From Campylobacter concisus (GTDB lineage: Bacteria; Campylobacterota; Campylobacteria; Campylobacterales; Campylobacteraceae): a stretch of DNA of 64,000 bases. Positions within the stretch are counted from its first letter, which is position 1; each line of letters begins with the position of its first letter. Shown here in pieces: positions 45,812-55,802 of the stretch. A program made the translations under genes and the position numbers. The stretch spans positions 620,001-684,000 of the forward strand of contig NZ_CP049239.1 in the NCBI RefSeq assembly GCF_015679985.1, given 5' to 3'. The notes under the pieces are model-generated. The model saw only the letters and a program-made list of their open reading frames with translations. It was not told the origin of the DNA and did no database searches.

Positions 45812-46408
45812 TTATTTTGTCTCATAAATTTTTGACAGATCTTCTTTCATTTTTGTGACTTTTATACCACCAAGATAGTATTTTACCCCGTATTGTCCGC
45901 TATCTACGTCTGTTAAAATTTGATATTCGCCATTTTTTATCACGACCTTGAAAGGTAGTGCGATCTCGTGTTTATATTCGATGTCTCTTACGATCTGCTC
46001 GGCAAGTCTATCATTTATCTTTTGATCGTTTGTTATGAAATAATAGGCATTAAATTTTTGCATAAATTCGTGTAAAACATACTCATTTGTGACATTTTCA
46101 AAATGAGTTAGTCCAATTAGTATAAATTTATCTTTGTTTTCAAGCTGGTATTTTGTAAGCTCAGCTGCCTCTTTTTGACAAGGCGGGCAAAATGTACCAA
46201 AAATATCGATCATTAAAACCTTATTTTCATCATTTTTGATAGCAAAGCCGCGGTCTTTTCGAACTAAAGTAAGCTCCTTGCCGCTCACATCTACAAGTTT
46301 AACTTCTTCATTTGGGCTAAATTCTTTAAAATTTGCACTGCTGCTTTCATCATCGCTACAACCAAAAAAAGCAAATAAAGTGATTATTAAAACGAGTAAA
46401 TTTTTCAT
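45812..46408 (-). CDS. TlpA-like thioredoxin-fold lipoprotein
   Basis: Membrane-anchored thiol-disulfide protein facing the periplasm. The lipobox FFGCS gives Cys17 as acylation site. The thioredoxin-like active site is FCPPC (about residues 73-77) within MIDIFGTFCPPCQKEAAEL, and the cis-Pro is in ALPFKVVI near residue 151. Helper in cytochrome c or other periplasmic cysteine reduction is plausible from the family; the partner is unknown. It ends the leftward operon after smpB, with an 8-base gap. Confidence 0.87.
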   Translation of the reverse strand: MKNLLVLIITLFAFFGCSDDESSSANFKEFSPNEEVKLVDVSGKELTLVRKDRGFAIKNDENKVLMIDIFGTFCPPCQKEAAELTKYQLENKDKFILIGLTHFENVTNEYVLHEFMQKFNAYYFITNDQKINDRLAEQIVRDIEYKHEIALPFKVVIKNGEYQILTDVDSGQYGVKYYLGGIKVTKMKEDLSKIYETK

Positions 46409-46416
46409 CTTATCCC

Positions 46417-46872
46417 TTAAACATATCTTTTTATGGCAGCTCTTGCCTCTTTGTCTGCCTCACGTCTTTTTAAAGTCTCGCGCTTGTCGTGTAAATTTTT
46501 ACCTTTTGCAAGGGCTAGTCTTGCTTTTACGATGTTTTTATCGCTTAGATAAAGCGCCAAAACGACTAGAGCAAGCCCATCTTGTGAGACTTGACCAAAA
46601 ATTTTATCGATCTGTTTTCTGTGCATCAAAAGTTTTCTGGCTGCTCGCTCATTTGGACGAAATGTGCTATGTGCAGTCTCGAGATAGCTGATATGGGCGT
46701 TTAGTAAAAAAAGCTCACCTTTTATGACGCGCACAAAGCTATCTTTTAAATTTGCTCTACCAGCCCTTAGAGCTTTGACTTCGCTGCCTTTTAAAACGAT
46801 GCCAGCCTCAAAGGTTTCAAGTATGCTAAAGTCATGCAAAGCTTTTTTGTTTTTTGCTAGATCTTTTATCAA
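46417..46872 (-). CDS. smpB: SsrA-binding protein SmpB
   Basis: Partner of tmRNA in rescuing stalled ribosomes. The 151-residue product begins with [20 protein letters not shown] and has the SmpB signatures [18 protein letters not shown] and [16 protein letters not shown], with the C-terminal tail that reads the mRNA channel. It follows ispE by 11 bases. The ssrA gene itself is not in the window. Confidence 0.97.
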   Translation of the reverse strand: MIKDLAKNKKALHDFSILETFEAGIVLKGSEVKALRAGRANLKDSFVRVIKGELFLLNAHISYLETAHSTFRPNERAARKLLMHRKQIDKIFGQVSQDGLALVVLALYLSDKNIVKARLALAKGKNLHDKRETLKRREADKEARAAIKRYV

Positions 46873-46883
46873 AATTTTACCTT

Positions 46884-47627
46884 TTATTTTACGCTAAATA
46901 CGCTACTGCCGCTACCACTTAGAAATTTATCTTTAAACTCGTTCATCTGTGGATAGAGCTTAAAGCATGGGGCAAAAAGATCGTTTAGCTCCCTATTTTT
47001 ATAAATTTCAAGTAGCTCTTTGCTTTTTAAATTTTGCATCTTTTTTGCAGCATTAACGTCTATGTATTGTAAGAAATTGCTTCTAAAATCTTGATAAACC
47101 GCCGGTGTGGAGCAAAAAACATTTGGTGTGAAGATATTTAAATCTGGCACTTCATCATCAAATTCTTCTATGATCTCACCTATACCTCTTACATTTGCTG
47201 CCTTGTAGCCACTTACGAAAAAAGCTACATCTGCACCGATTTTAGACGCTATTTGCATCAAATTTTCATGTTTTATATTTAAATTTAGCTCGTCATTTAC
47301 CATTAGCAAAAAGGTGGCGGCGTTTGAACTACCTCCGCCAAGACCCGCACCAATTGGGATATTTTTGTTAATGATGATTTTATGGGAGCTAAAAAACTCG
47401 TCAAGCTCGTTTGAAAAGCCAGCTCTTTTTAGCTCATCTACCGCTTTTTGGATGATGTTATCTTTTATATCGCGGTTGTTGCATTCTATAGCAAACGAAT
47501 CTGATTTCTTAAAATAAATTTCATCAAAAAGCTGCTCACAGAGGATAAAGCGCGATAAAATTTCGTGGTAGCTGCCTCTAGTGCCAACTATCTTTAAAAA
47601 TATATTTATCTTTGCAAAGCTTTTCAT
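46884..47627 (-). CDS. ispE: 4-diphosphocytidyl-2-C-methyl-D-erythritol kinase
   Basis: GHMP kinase of the MEP isoprenoid pathway. The 247-residue protein has the N-terminal [14 protein letters not shown] segment and the ATP-binding [16 protein letters not shown] (about residues 92-107), plus the C-terminal [10 protein letters not shown]. Length is slightly short for the family (about 255-290). The start overlaps csrA by 4 bases. Confidence 0.95.
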   Translation of the reverse strand: MKSFAKINIFLKIVGTRGSYHEILSRFILCEQLFDEIYFKKSDSFAIECNNRDIKDNIIQKAVDELKRAGFSNELDEFFSSHKIIINKNIPIGAGLGGGSSNAATFLLMVNDELNLNIKHENLMQIASKIGADVAFFVSGYKAANVRGIGEIIEEFDDEVPDLNIFTPNVFCSTPAVYQDFRSNFLQYIDVNAAKKMQNLKSKELLEIYKNRELNDLFAPCFKLYPQMNEFKDKFLSGSGSSVFSVK

Positions 47628-47854
47628 TTCTCGATTTTTTTGGCTAGCTCGTGGATATCGGCTTCACTTGCAGTTTTTGTGGCATGGATATTTTCATTTT
47701 TGATATCATTTGCTAATTCGCTTCTTAGTATCATTGTATTTCGTGGCGCTTCGATACCGAGTTTAACGGTATTTTTTGAAATATTTACTATGACAACTTT
47801 TATGTCATTTCCTATTAAAATTTCTTCATTTTCTTTTCTTGCTAGGATTAACAT
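47624..47854 (-). CDS. csrA: Carbon storage regulator CsrA
   Basis: RNA-binding post-transcriptional regulator recognising GGA motifs; in Campylobacter it controls flagellin mRNA and is countered by FliW. The 76-residue product has the canonical N-terminus MLILARKENEEILIGNDIKV and the IEAPRN segment needed for RNA binding. It overlaps truB by 7 bases and ispE by 4, so it is made as part of this housekeeping operon. FliW is not in the window. Confidence 0.97.
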   Translation of the reverse strand: MLILARKENEEILIGNDIKVVIVNISKNTVKLGIEAPRNTMILRSELANDIKNENIHATKTASEADIHELAKKIEK

Positions 47855-48669
47855 TTTTCAACCTTATTTAGAGTGTAATTTATAGTATCATCCGTGATTT
47901 GGATTACGCTCATAAATTTATCATAATTTAGCAAATAAATTCCTTGCTTTTGTGTTTCAAAATCGTTAATTTTTAATTTCTTACCATCAAGAATATCGTT
48001 TATATCCCCAAGATATGTATTTTTCTGAATGTTTAAAAAATCACAAATATTCAAAAATTTTTCATTTTCGTAGCAAAATTTGCCTTCACTTGTCCTTTTT
48101 AATGAGCTTAAAGTTACATTATAACCAAGCTTTTTCCCAAAAATTTCTGCATACGAACGGATATAACTTCCTTCGCTTACGCTTAGACGGATAGTTAAAA
48201 ATGGGTGCGAATAGTTTAAAATTTGGCTATCAAAAATTTCCATCGTTTCTGTCTTTAGCTCAAATTCTTCGCCGTTTCTAGCTAGCTTGTAGGCTCTTGT
48301 ACCATTTACATGCTTGGCGCTAAATTTTGGCGGGATGTAGCTTATCTTGCCAGTCAGCTCACTTCTTATGGCTTCTAGTTTTTCTAAATTTATCTCTTTT
48401 ACATTTGAAATTTCAGTGATATTTTCATTGTCCATGCTGGGACTGCTAGCCCCAAGCCAGATCGTTGCTTTATAGACTTTTGGGCTTTTGTCTAAAAATC
48501 TAAAAAATTTCGTATACGAGCCAAAAGCGACTATTAGGCAGCCACTAGCAAATGGATCAAGTGTACCTGAAAATCCAGCTTTTTTAACGCCGTATTTTCT
48601 CTTTAATCGCCCTAAAAAGTGGTTTGAGCTCATGCCAGCTGGCTTATTTGCCACGAAGATGGCGTTCAT
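47848..48669 (-). CDS. truB: tRNA pseudouridine-55 synthase TruB
   Basis: Makes pseudouridine at position 55 in the T loop of tRNAs. The catalytic Asp lies in GFSGTLDPFASGCLIV (about residues 33-48), and the KVYKATIWLG segment is typical. 273 residues, without a strong C-terminal PUA signature. It overlaps the helicase gene by 4 bases and csrA by 7. Confidence 0.95.
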   Translation of the reverse strand: MNAIFVANKPAGMSSNHFLGRLKRKYGVKKAGFSGTLDPFASGCLIVAFGSYTKFFRFLDKSPKVYKATIWLGASSPSMDNENITEISNVKEINLEKLEAIRSELTGKISYIPPKFSAKHVNGTRAYKLARNGEEFELKTETMEIFDSQILNYSHPFLTIRLSVSEGSYIRSYAEIFGKKLGYNVTLSSLKRTSEGKFCYENEKFLNICDFLNIQKNTYLGDINDILDGKKLKINDFETQKQGIYLLNYDKFMSVIQITDDTINYTLNKVEKC

Positions 48670-50735
48670 ACGGCCTTTTCCACGAAGCTTGACATGATCT
48701 CTCTTACGTTGCCACCAAAATTTATAGTGAGCTTAAACTCTTTTTTGATCTTACTAACCGCACTCACCCTACCGATACCAAAAATTTTATGCTTAACCAA
48801 GTCGCCTTTTTTAAATTCATTACTCTTTTCGATGACTAGCGAGCCATGCGTGATACCGCTCTCACTTAAAAATCTACTCTTATTTAGCCTCGTGCGCTGA
48901 CCCTTGTAAAAGCGCGAATTTGCAAAGCTTAGACTAAGTGTCTTTTTAGCTCTTGTGATCGCCACGTATGCAAGTCTGCGTTCTTCTTCGATGTCGCTGC
49001 CATCGCCGATGAGTGGAAAAAATCCCTCTTCAAGACCGATAACAAAAAGGTGCTCAAATTCAAGCCCCTTGCTCGCATGCACGCTCATAATGCTAATAGC
49101 CTCGTCACTGATGCCGTCTTGCTCGCTTGTTAGCGTGATCTCGTTTAGAAATTCCTCTAGATCAAAGCTTGGATTTTGCTTGATCTGATCTTTTAAAACA
49201 GCGTAAAACTCGTCGATGTTCGCCGCTCTTTCAGCACCATCTGGCAAGCTCTCGTAGTATTTTTTCACACCAAATTTAGCTTCAAATTTATCTATTAGGT
49301 CAAAAACCGAGCTGCTTTCTTGAAGCTCTTTTAGGCTGTTCGCAAACTCAACAAGTGCCGATTTCACCTTTTTACTAAAGGCTTCATCGTTATCAGAGAT
49401 GTTTGAGATCGCCTCGTAAATGGAAATTTTGCCCTCAAATGCCATTTTTTCAAGCTTATCAAGGCTTACTTTACCAAGGCCGCGCTTTGGACGGTTTATG
49501 ATGCGCCTTATTGAAAAATCATCGTTTGGATTATTTATCAGCCTTAGGTAGCTTATGATATCTTTGATCTCGGCTCTTTCGTAAAATTTTACACCACCGA
49601 CCATTTTATAGGCGATCTGCTCTTTGTTTAGTCCATCTTCAAGTGAGCGAGAGAGCGCGTTTATGCGGTATAAGATCGCGATATCTTTTGCTTGCACGCC
49701 TTTGCTTAAAAGCTCTTTTATACATTTTGCGATCTTACCAGCCTCAACGCTCTCATCAAAGCTCTCTATCAAATTTACAGCCTCGCCTTCGCCTTTTGTG
49801 CCCACAAGCTTCTTGCCAAGTCGGTTGCGGTTATGATCTATTAACTCGTTTGCAGCTTTTAGTATCGCCTCGCTCGAGCGGTAGTTTTTCTCAAGCCTGA
49901 TAATCTTTACATCTTTAAATTGATCTTTGAAATTTAAGATATTATCTATTTTCGCGCCGCGCCAGCCGTAGATACTTTGATCATCATCGCCCACCACGCA
50001 GATGTTTTCGTGGCATAGACAGAGCTTTTTTAGCAGTTTATATTGAAGGTCGTTTGTGTCTTGATACTCATCGACCATTATGTATTTGTATCGGTTTGAA
50101 ATTTCTCTCGCAAGATCTTCGTTCTCGTCTAAAATTTTATATGTAAGACCCAATAAATCGTCAAAATCAACAAGATTATTTGTTTTTAAATAGTCTTCAT
50201 ATTTTTCATAAATTTGAGCAGCTTGTTTGTAAAAATTATCTTTGCTTTTATCGAAAGACGAGAAATTTGCATTTTTATAGACCTCTTCGACGCTTAAAAG
50301 TGAGTTTTTATAATTTGAAATTTCACTTGACAAAATCGCCGTGGCAACTGGACTTTCAAAGCTTTTGATGATGCGTTTTTTATCATCTGTGTCGATTATT
50401 ACGAAATTATTTTTTCTGCCAAGCTTTTCAATATATAGCTTTAAAAACAAAAGTCCAAATTTGTGAAATGTACAAAGTAGTGGCGAGTAATTTTTGCCAC
50501 TTTGGCTTAGCATCGCCATGGCTCTACTGCGCATCTCGTTGGCGGCTTTGTTTGTAAAAGTAAGAGTTAGTGTATTTGCCGCGTCTATACCGACCTCGCC
50601 GATGAGGTAAGCAAGCCTAGTTGTGATCGTCTTTGTCTTGCCGCTACCAGCTCCTGCAAGTATGAGCATCGGACCATCTATATGAGTAGCTGCTTCACGC
50701 TGGGCTTCGTTTAAATTTGATAGTAATTTTTCCAT
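48666..50735 (-). CDS. UvrD/PcrA/Rep-family superfamily I DNA helicase
   Basis: 3'-5' DNA helicase for repair and replication restart. I take ATG 50735 (MEKLLSNLNEAQREAA), giving 689 residues; the longer TTG start adds 12 Lys-rich residues not typical of the family. Motif I is AGAGSGKT (27-34), motif II VDEYQDTN, motif III GDDDQSIYGWRGA and motif VI VAITRAKK. The C-terminal LVKHKIFGIGRVSAV Tudor-like segment is the PcrA/UvrD polymerase-binding region. It heads the truB-csrA-ispE-smpB operon. UvrD versus PcrA naming is a matter of taste here. Confidence 0.94.
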   Translation of the reverse strand: MEKLLSNLNEAQREAATHIDGPMLILAGAGSGKTKTITTRLAYLIGEVGIDAANTLTLTFTNKAANEMRSRAMAMLSQSGKNYSPLLCTFHKFGLLFLKLYIEKLGRKNNFVIIDTDDKKRIIKSFESPVATAILSSEISNYKNSLLSVEEVYKNANFSSFDKSKDNFYKQAAQIYEKYEDYLKTNNLVDFDDLLGLTYKILDENEDLAREISNRYKYIMVDEYQDTNDLQYKLLKKLCLCHENICVVGDDDQSIYGWRGAKIDNILNFKDQFKDVKIIRLEKNYRSSEAILKAANELIDHNRNRLGKKLVGTKGEGEAVNLIESFDESVEAGKIAKCIKELLSKGVQAKDIAILYRINALSRSLEDGLNKEQIAYKMVGGVKFYERAEIKDIISYLRLINNPNDDFSIRRIINRPKRGLGKVSLDKLEKMAFEGKISIYEAISNISDNDEAFSKKVKSALVEFANSLKELQESSSVFDLIDKFEAKFGVKKYYESLPDGAERAANIDEFYAVLKDQIKQNPSFDLEEFLNEITLTSEQDGISDEAISIMSVHASKGLEFEHLFVIGLEEGFFPLIGDGSDIEEERRLAYVAITRAKKTLSLSFANSRFYKGQRTRLNKSRFLSESGITHGSLVIEKSNEFKKGDLVKHKIFGIGRVSAVSKIKKEFKLTINFGGNVREIMSSFVEKAV

Positions 50736-50786
50736 TTTTTGCTTTTTAAATTTTCTTTTGATTTTAACCAAAAATGCTTAAAATTA

Positions 50787-51236
50787 CTATTTTTTCTTAA
50801 ATATATCTTTATTTTTAGGATTTTGTAAAAAGACTGAAACCGATTTTTTTGTGTGGTCTGCTTGCTTCTCTTTTGGCTTATGAATAGAAAAATTTACAAG
50901 GATCGGGCTATTTTCAACCAAAATTTGAACCACTGCACCGAGCGGAAAGGAGACCACAGAGGCAAAATTTTCACTACCAAAGCCGGCCTCAAAGCTAAGC
51001 TCATCTTGCGTTAGTTTCGCACTCTCAAGCGTATAGCCACCAAGTGAAAACATAATGACTGGCATATTAAAGCTTCTACTTATCTCATCTGGCAAGCTTG
51101 GCTCAAAGCTAACTAGTGGTAAATTTGCCATAACTGAGAAATTTAGCCCCTTTTCAAGCAAAAAATCAATGCACTCATAGACGTGCATCTTCATCAAAAG
51201 CGCAAATTTCTCATCGTCTAAAATTTCGTCTAACAT
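50787..51236 (-). CDS. Conserved-looking protein of unknown function, 149 aa
   Basis: A soluble 149-residue protein: helical N-terminus (LDEILDDEKFALLMKMHVYECIDFLLEKG), then a beta-rich middle (FSVMANLPLVSFEP, IMFSLGGYTLESAKL, VVSFPLGAVVQILVEN, ILVNFSIHKP) and a Lys-rich tail. No catalytic motif is evident. It lies 1 base after the pepF stop and 51 bases before the helicase, positions seen in other Campylobacter genomes as well. Function unknown. Confidence 0.82.
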   Translation of the reverse strand: MLDEILDDEKFALLMKMHVYECIDFLLEKGLNFSVMANLPLVSFEPSLPDEISRSFNMPVIMFSLGGYTLESAKLTQDELSFEAGFGSENFASVVSFPLGAVVQILVENSPILVNFSIHKPKEKQADHTKKSVSVFLQNPKNKDIFKKK

Positions 51237-51237
51237 C

Positions 51238-52959
51238 TTAATCCTTTGAAATTTCTAAAAACTCATCTACTAGTTTTTTGACCTCGTTTATGCCTATCTG
51301 CCAGAAATTTTTATCATCTATATCAAAGCCAAATTTACCCACAAGCTCCCTTGGGCTAAGACTCCCGCCAAGGTTCAAAAACTCGGTGTAAATTTCGACA
51401 AAATTTTTACATTTACCGCTTTTATAAAGCCCAAAAAGTGCAAGTACAAGAAGCTGCGCGTAAGAGTAAGCGTAGCAGTAAAATGGCGTGTGGATGAAGT
51501 GCGGGATGTAGCTCCACCAAATTTTGTAGTAGTCATTTAGCGTGACACTTTTGCCAAACATCTTTTTGCTCTCTCTTAGCCAAATTTTATTTAGCTCATC
51601 TAGGCTGATCTCGCCTTCGTGTGCGTGCACAGCCCTTTCAAAGGTGGTGAAATTTATCTGGCGGTAAAGCGTGGCAAATATATCCTCGATCTTGCCAGCG
51701 AGCAGTGAAATTTTCTCTTTTTTGCTAAGGCCGTCTTTTACGTGGTCAAAAACTAGCATCTCACAAAAGACTGAAGCCGTCTCAGCCGTGGTTAGCGGAG
51801 TGTCTGAGTTTAGGTAGCTTACATTATAAGAGAGCTTTTGATGCACGGCGTGGCCAAGCTCGTGAGCTAGCGTGAAAAGGTCTCTTCGCTGGTTTGTGTG
51901 ATTTAGCAAAATATAAGGGTGCGTGTCGCTTGATCCAGAGTGAGAAAACGCGCCACCTCGCTTGTTCGGAGCTGGATAAACGTCGATCCAGCCGTCACTA
52001 AAGGCGCTTTTGGCTATATCGCCAAATTTAGGTGAAAATGTCCCAAACGCCTTTAAAACTATCTTTTTGCACTCATCAAATTTATACTCGCCCTCACTGC
52101 TAAGAGGCGCGTATCTATCGTAATCATAAAGCTTTTTAAGACCTAAAATTTCTCTTTTTCGCTCGTAAAATTTAGAGACTAGGTCAAAATTTTTCTCAGT
52201 TACAGCAATTAGCGAATCAACGCTTTTTTTACTGATTTGATTTTCAAGGTGTCTTGGCTCTTCAGGGAGCTTGAAATTTCGTAGCTCGCAGCTTATTTTT
52301 AGATCAGTTTTTATCATATTGTATATGTAGCCAAGAAGGTGCTGGTGCTTGCTAAGTTCGTTTGAAAGGCTCTTAGCGGCTAGTTTTCGCACGCTTTGAT
52401 CGTTGTCATGAAGCTTGGCTAAAATTTCCTCTTCATTTAAAAGCTCACCTTTAAATTTAAACCTCATCTTGCTCATGCTCTCATCAAAAAGCCTCGAAAA
52501 GCCCTCAGCCCCAGTGCTTGCAGTGCGAAGCAAGACTCTTTCTTCGGCAACGCTTAGTTGGTGTGGTTTTGCTTTAGCGAGATTGCTTAGATAGTAGCCA
52601 TATTTTTTAGAGCTTTTGATAATTTCTTCTTGTTTTTTAGGGCTAAACTCATTAAATTTGATCTCAAAAAATATCAAATTTTCATTTGCTTTTGTTGCTA
52701 TCTCATCGATCTTTGCGTAAAATGCACCCTTGCTTGTATCTTTGGCAAAATTTAAAAAAGCATAAGTCATTACTTTTGAAATTTTAGCTATTAAATTTTC
52801 ATATTCGCTAAATGCCTTTAAAAACTCGTCTGTTTTTAAATTTTCATAACTTTCAAGGTATTTATCTTTAAATTTCTCGCACTCTTTTTGTAAATTTAGT
52901 GCGTTTTGCTCGCACTCTTTTTCGTTTGCAAAAAGTGCTTTTAGATCCCAAATTTGCAT
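51238..52959 (-). CDS. pepF: M3-family oligoendopeptidase (PepF-like)
   Basis: Cytoplasmic zinc metallopeptidase that degrades short peptides. The 573-residue protein has the M3 zinc motif HELGH at residues 366-370 followed by AVHQ, and downstream Glu in ETASVFCEMLVFD. No signal peptide. The PepF subgroup assignment rests on overall length and on the TAETASVF segment. It heads or stands next to the operon with the 149-residue gene. Confidence 0.93.
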   Translation of the reverse strand: MQIWDLKALFANEKECEQNALNLQKECEKFKDKYLESYENLKTDEFLKAFSEYENLIAKISKVMTYAFLNFAKDTSKGAFYAKIDEIATKANENLIFFEIKFNEFSPKKQEEIIKSSKKYGYYLSNLAKAKPHQLSVAEERVLLRTASTGAEGFSRLFDESMSKMRFKFKGELLNEEEILAKLHDNDQSVRKLAAKSLSNELSKHQHLLGYIYNMIKTDLKISCELRNFKLPEEPRHLENQISKKSVDSLIAVTEKNFDLVSKFYERKREILGLKKLYDYDRYAPLSSEGEYKFDECKKIVLKAFGTFSPKFGDIAKSAFSDGWIDVYPAPNKRGGAFSHSGSSDTHPYILLNHTNQRRDLFTLAHELGHAVHQKLSYNVSYLNSDTPLTTAETASVFCEMLVFDHVKDGLSKKEKISLLAGKIEDIFATLYRQINFTTFERAVHAHEGEISLDELNKIWLRESKKMFGKSVTLNDYYKIWWSYIPHFIHTPFYCYAYSYAQLLVLALFGLYKSGKCKNFVEIYTEFLNLGGSLSPRELVGKFGFDIDDKNFWQIGINEVKKLVDEFLEISKD

Positions 52960-53008
52960 ATTTATCCTTTAAATTTTTGGGACATTTTACAAAAAAATGG
53001 ATAAAAGT

Positions 53009-53039
53009 AAAATTTCAGCCAAAATTTAGCTGAAATTTT
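53009..53039 (-). terminator. Terminator-like hairpin downstream of sstT
   Basis: AAAATTTCAGC and GCTGAAATTTT are perfect 11-base arms around a 9-base loop, in the gap between sstT and pepF. On the minus strand it is followed by TACTTTTATCC. Confidence 0.6.
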
Positions 53040-53046
53040 ATGAAGA

Positions 53047-54414
53047 TTAGTTTGAAGTCTCTGAAGCTACTGCTGTAAAAAGTACATCAGATGAGCTATT
53101 TAACGCAGTTTCAACTGAGTCTTGGATGACACCAATGGTAAAGCCAACTGTTACAAACTGCATAGCGATGTCATTGCTGATACCAAAAAGACCGCACGCT
53201 AATGGCACTAAAAGAAGTGAGCCTCCAGCCACGCCTGAAGCGCCACAAGCACCAAGAGCTGAGATAAAGCAAAGAAGTAGTGCATCGCCAAATGTAACTG
53301 TGATAGATGGGATAGAATTTACCGCAGTAAGCGCTAGGATACTAATAGTAACTGCCGCTCCGCCCATGTTTATAGTAGCACCAAGTGGGATAGAGATCGA
53401 GTAAAGCTCCTCTTTTAGACCAAGCTTTTTGCAAAGTGCCATATTTACAGGGATGTTTGCAGCTGAGCTCCTTGTAAAAAATGCTGAGATAGCGCTCTCT
53501 TTTAGGCAGATCATCACAAGTGGATAAGGATTTTTTCTAGTTAATACAAAAACCATGGCTGGATAGATGATAAATGCGACAACAAGCATTGCTCCAACAA
53601 GAACTAAAATTAGTTTTAGATATCCTGCAAGTACTTCAAACCCAGTTTCATGAATGCTGATAGTAACCATACCAAAGATGCCAAATGGAGCTAGTCTAAT
53701 GATAAATTTAACAATATGAGTTACACCATCGCTTATGTCTTTAAATACTTTTTTGGTCTCAGCTGTGGAATTTCTAAGTGCTATACCACTGCCTACTGCC
53801 CAGGTAATGATGCCTATATAGTTGCCATTTGCAAGGGCGTTTATTGGATTTTCGACCATTTTATAAATGAGATCTTTTAAAACATTGGTAATTCCTTGAG
53901 GCGCTGACATATCAGCACTTGCAAGACCTTTTAAAGAAAGCTCCACTGGGAATAAGAAACTAGCAACAACTGCAATAACGGCTGCTAAAAATGTACCAAT
54001 TAGATAGAGTGTAATGATCTTTTGCATACCTTTTGTATGACCAAAATCTCTTAAAATGATGGATGTCGCTACTAAAACAAAGACAAGAATTGGTGCGATA
54101 GCTTTTAAAGCACCTTTGAATAAATCGCCTAAAACTGAAGCTGAAGCAGCGATAGAATAGGCTGAGCTAGCTTTTTCTTTGGCTTCATTTAGCTGCTTGG
54201 CTTCATACTGACTAAGGCGAGTTTTTATAACTTCATCTACGCTCAAACCACTCTCGTTTTGAATAGTTTGAATTTTAGCCGAGATATTGTTGTAAGGAGC
54301 TGCTTCGTAGTGTGTGTAAAAGCCAACTAGGGCACCTAGAATGATACCAACTAAAATTTGAACTATCAAATTTCCATCGGCGTATCTTCTTGCTATGTTT
54401 CTTAACATATTCAT
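53047..54414 (-). CDS. sstT: Sodium/serine-threonine symporter SstT
   Basis: Dicarboxylate/amino acid:cation symporter family, importing serine or threonine with sodium. The start [20 protein letters not shown] matches SstT, and the re-entrant-loop and motif region include [15 protein letters not shown] and [15 protein letters not shown]. At 455 residues it is about 40 longer than E. coli SstT because of a charged insertion between the first two helices (about residues 36-90). Serine is a preferred carbon source for Campylobacter. AAGGTG precedes the ATG. Confidence 0.92.
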   Translation of the reverse strand: MNMLRNIARRYADGNLIVQILVGIILGALVGFYTHYEAAPYNNISAKIQTIQNESGLSVDEVIKTRLSQYEAKQLNEAKEKASSAYSIAASASVLGDLFKGALKAIAPILVFVLVATSIILRDFGHTKGMQKIITLYLIGTFLAAVIAVVASFLFPVELSLKGLASADMSAPQGITNVLKDLIYKMVENPINALANGNYIGIITWAVGSGIALRNSTAETKKVFKDISDGVTHIVKFIIRLAPFGIFGMVTISIHETGFEVLAGYLKLILVLVGAMLVVAFIIYPAMVFVLTRKNPYPLVMICLKESAISAFFTRSSAANIPVNMALCKKLGLKEELYSISIPLGATINMGGAAVTISILALTAVNSIPSITVTFGDALLLCFISALGACGASGVAGGSLLLVPLACGLFGISNDIAMQFVTVGFTIGVIQDSVETALNSSSDVLFTAVASETSN

Positions 54415-54513
54415 TTGACACCTTAATAAATTAGTTTTTTGTTGATTCTAGCTAAATGATTTTTAAATATAAAGAAATTTAAAAAGATTAATTCGCTTTT
54501 TATATGGATTTGT

Positions 54514-54519
54514 TACAAT
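54514..54519 (+). promoter_or_regulatory. Possible -10 element of metK
   Basis: TACAAT 33 bases before the metK ATG, in the divergent gap with sstT. One mismatch to the consensus and no clear -35. Confidence 0.45.
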
Positions 54520-54551
54520 TACACAAAATTTTAGTTAATAAAAGGATAAAA

Positions 54552-55757
54552 ATGTATCTATTTACCTCTGAAGTTGTAAGTCCGGGTCATCCAGATAAAT
54601 GTGCTGATATAATCGCTGATAGCATAGTGGATACTATTTTAACACAAGATCCAAATGGTCGTGTCGCAAGCGAAGTTTTTGTGGCTGGAAAAAACATAGT
54701 AATAGGCGGAGAGATAAACTCAAAGGTAAAACTCTCATATAAAGACTACGAAAAGATCGTAAAGGACGCTCTTGCGCATATCGGATATGATGGAAAGAGT
54801 AATTTTACAAAAGAGCAGTGCTTGCACCCAGATGATATCGAGGTCAAAGTCTGCCTAAATCAACAAAGTCCAGATATAAATCAAGGCGTTGATCAAAGTA
54901 GTGGTGAGATCGGAGCAGGCGATCAAGGCATCATGTTTGGTTTTGCAAGCTGCGAAGCGAAAGAGTTTATGCCAGCAGCCATAACTTACGCAAGAATGCT
55001 TTGCGAAAAAGTATATAAATTTGCCAAAGCAAACCCTGATAAGCTTGGCGTTGATATAAAAACGCAAGTTACGATTGATTACGGTAGCAAAGACAACTTT
55101 GAAAACTGCAAACCTCAAAGCATCCATACTATCGTCGTCTCTGCCCCTTGCGTGGAGAGCATTAAGATAGAAGAGCTTCGCGCACTAATTCAAAATTTAA
55201 TAGATGAAACTGGACTTCCAAAAGAGCTATATAATAAAGAAAAAACGATCATCTATATAAACCCAACAGGCAGATATGTAAATCACAGCTCACTTCACGA
55301 TAGCGGCCTAACAGGTAGAAAGCTTATAGTTGATAGCTTTGGCGGATATAGCCCGATAGGCGGCGGTGCTCAGTCAAGCAAGGACTACACAAAGGTTGAT
55401 CGCAGCGGACTTTATGCAGCTCGCTGGATAGCTAAAAATATCGTCGCAGCTGGCCTTGCTAAAAAATGTATCGTCCAAATAAGCTACGCGATCGGTGTTG
55501 CAAAGCCAACTTCAGTTAGCGTTGATACCATGGGAACTCACGCAATCGGCGTAAATGACGATATGCTTTCAAATTTTGTAAGCGAGCATTTCGCTCTAAC
55601 GCCTCGCTGGATAACAAATAAATTTGGACTTGATAAACCAAGCAAAGATACGTTTTTATACGCAAAAGTAGCTGCAAAAGGTCAAGTGGGAAATGCAAAA
55701 TACCCTTGGGAAAAACTTGATGCAGTCGATACTTTCAAGGCTTTACTGAAAAAATAA
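54552..55757 (+). CDS. metK: S-adenosylmethionine synthase
   Basis: Makes SAM from methionine and ATP. ATG 54552 (MYLFTSEVVSPGHPDK) after AAAGGA gives 401 residues; the longer in-frame start adds 16 non-homologous residues. Signatures present: GHPDKCAD (ATP), GAGDQGIMFGFA (methionine/ATP loop, about residue 119) and GGGAQSSKDYTKVDRSG (P-loop-like, about 273). A strong hairpin separates it from the convergent lnt gene. Confidence 0.97.
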   Translation: MYLFTSEVVSPGHPDKCADIIADSIVDTILTQDPNGRVASEVFVAGKNIVIGGEINSKVKLSYKDYEKIVKDALAHIGYDGKSNFTKEQCLHPDDIEVKVCLNQQSPDINQGVDQSSGEIGAGDQGIMFGFASCEAKEFMPAAITYARMLCEKVYKFAKANPDKLGVDIKTQVTIDYGSKDNFENCKPQSIHTIVVSAPCVESIKIEELRALIQNLIDETGLPKELYNKEKTIIYINPTGRYVNHSSLHDSGLTGRKLIVDSFGGYSPIGGGAQSSKDYTKVDRSGLYAARWIAKNIVAAGLAKKCIVQISYAIGVAKPTSVSVDTMGTHAIGVNDDMLSNFVSEHFALTPRWITNKFGLDKPSKDTFLYAKVAAKGQVGNAKYPWEKLDAVDTFKALLKK

Positions 55758-55764
55758 TTATATC

Positions 55765-55791
55765 AAAGTGGCTTTATCTAAAAGCCACTTT
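55765..55791. terminator. Shared terminator between convergent metK and lnt
   Basis: AAAGTGGCTTT and AAAGCCACTTT pair perfectly (11 bases) around ATCTA, 7 bases after the metK stop. T/A-rich sequence on both sides would allow action in either direction. Confidence 0.75.
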
Positions 55792-55802
55792 AAATTTCTC
55801 TT

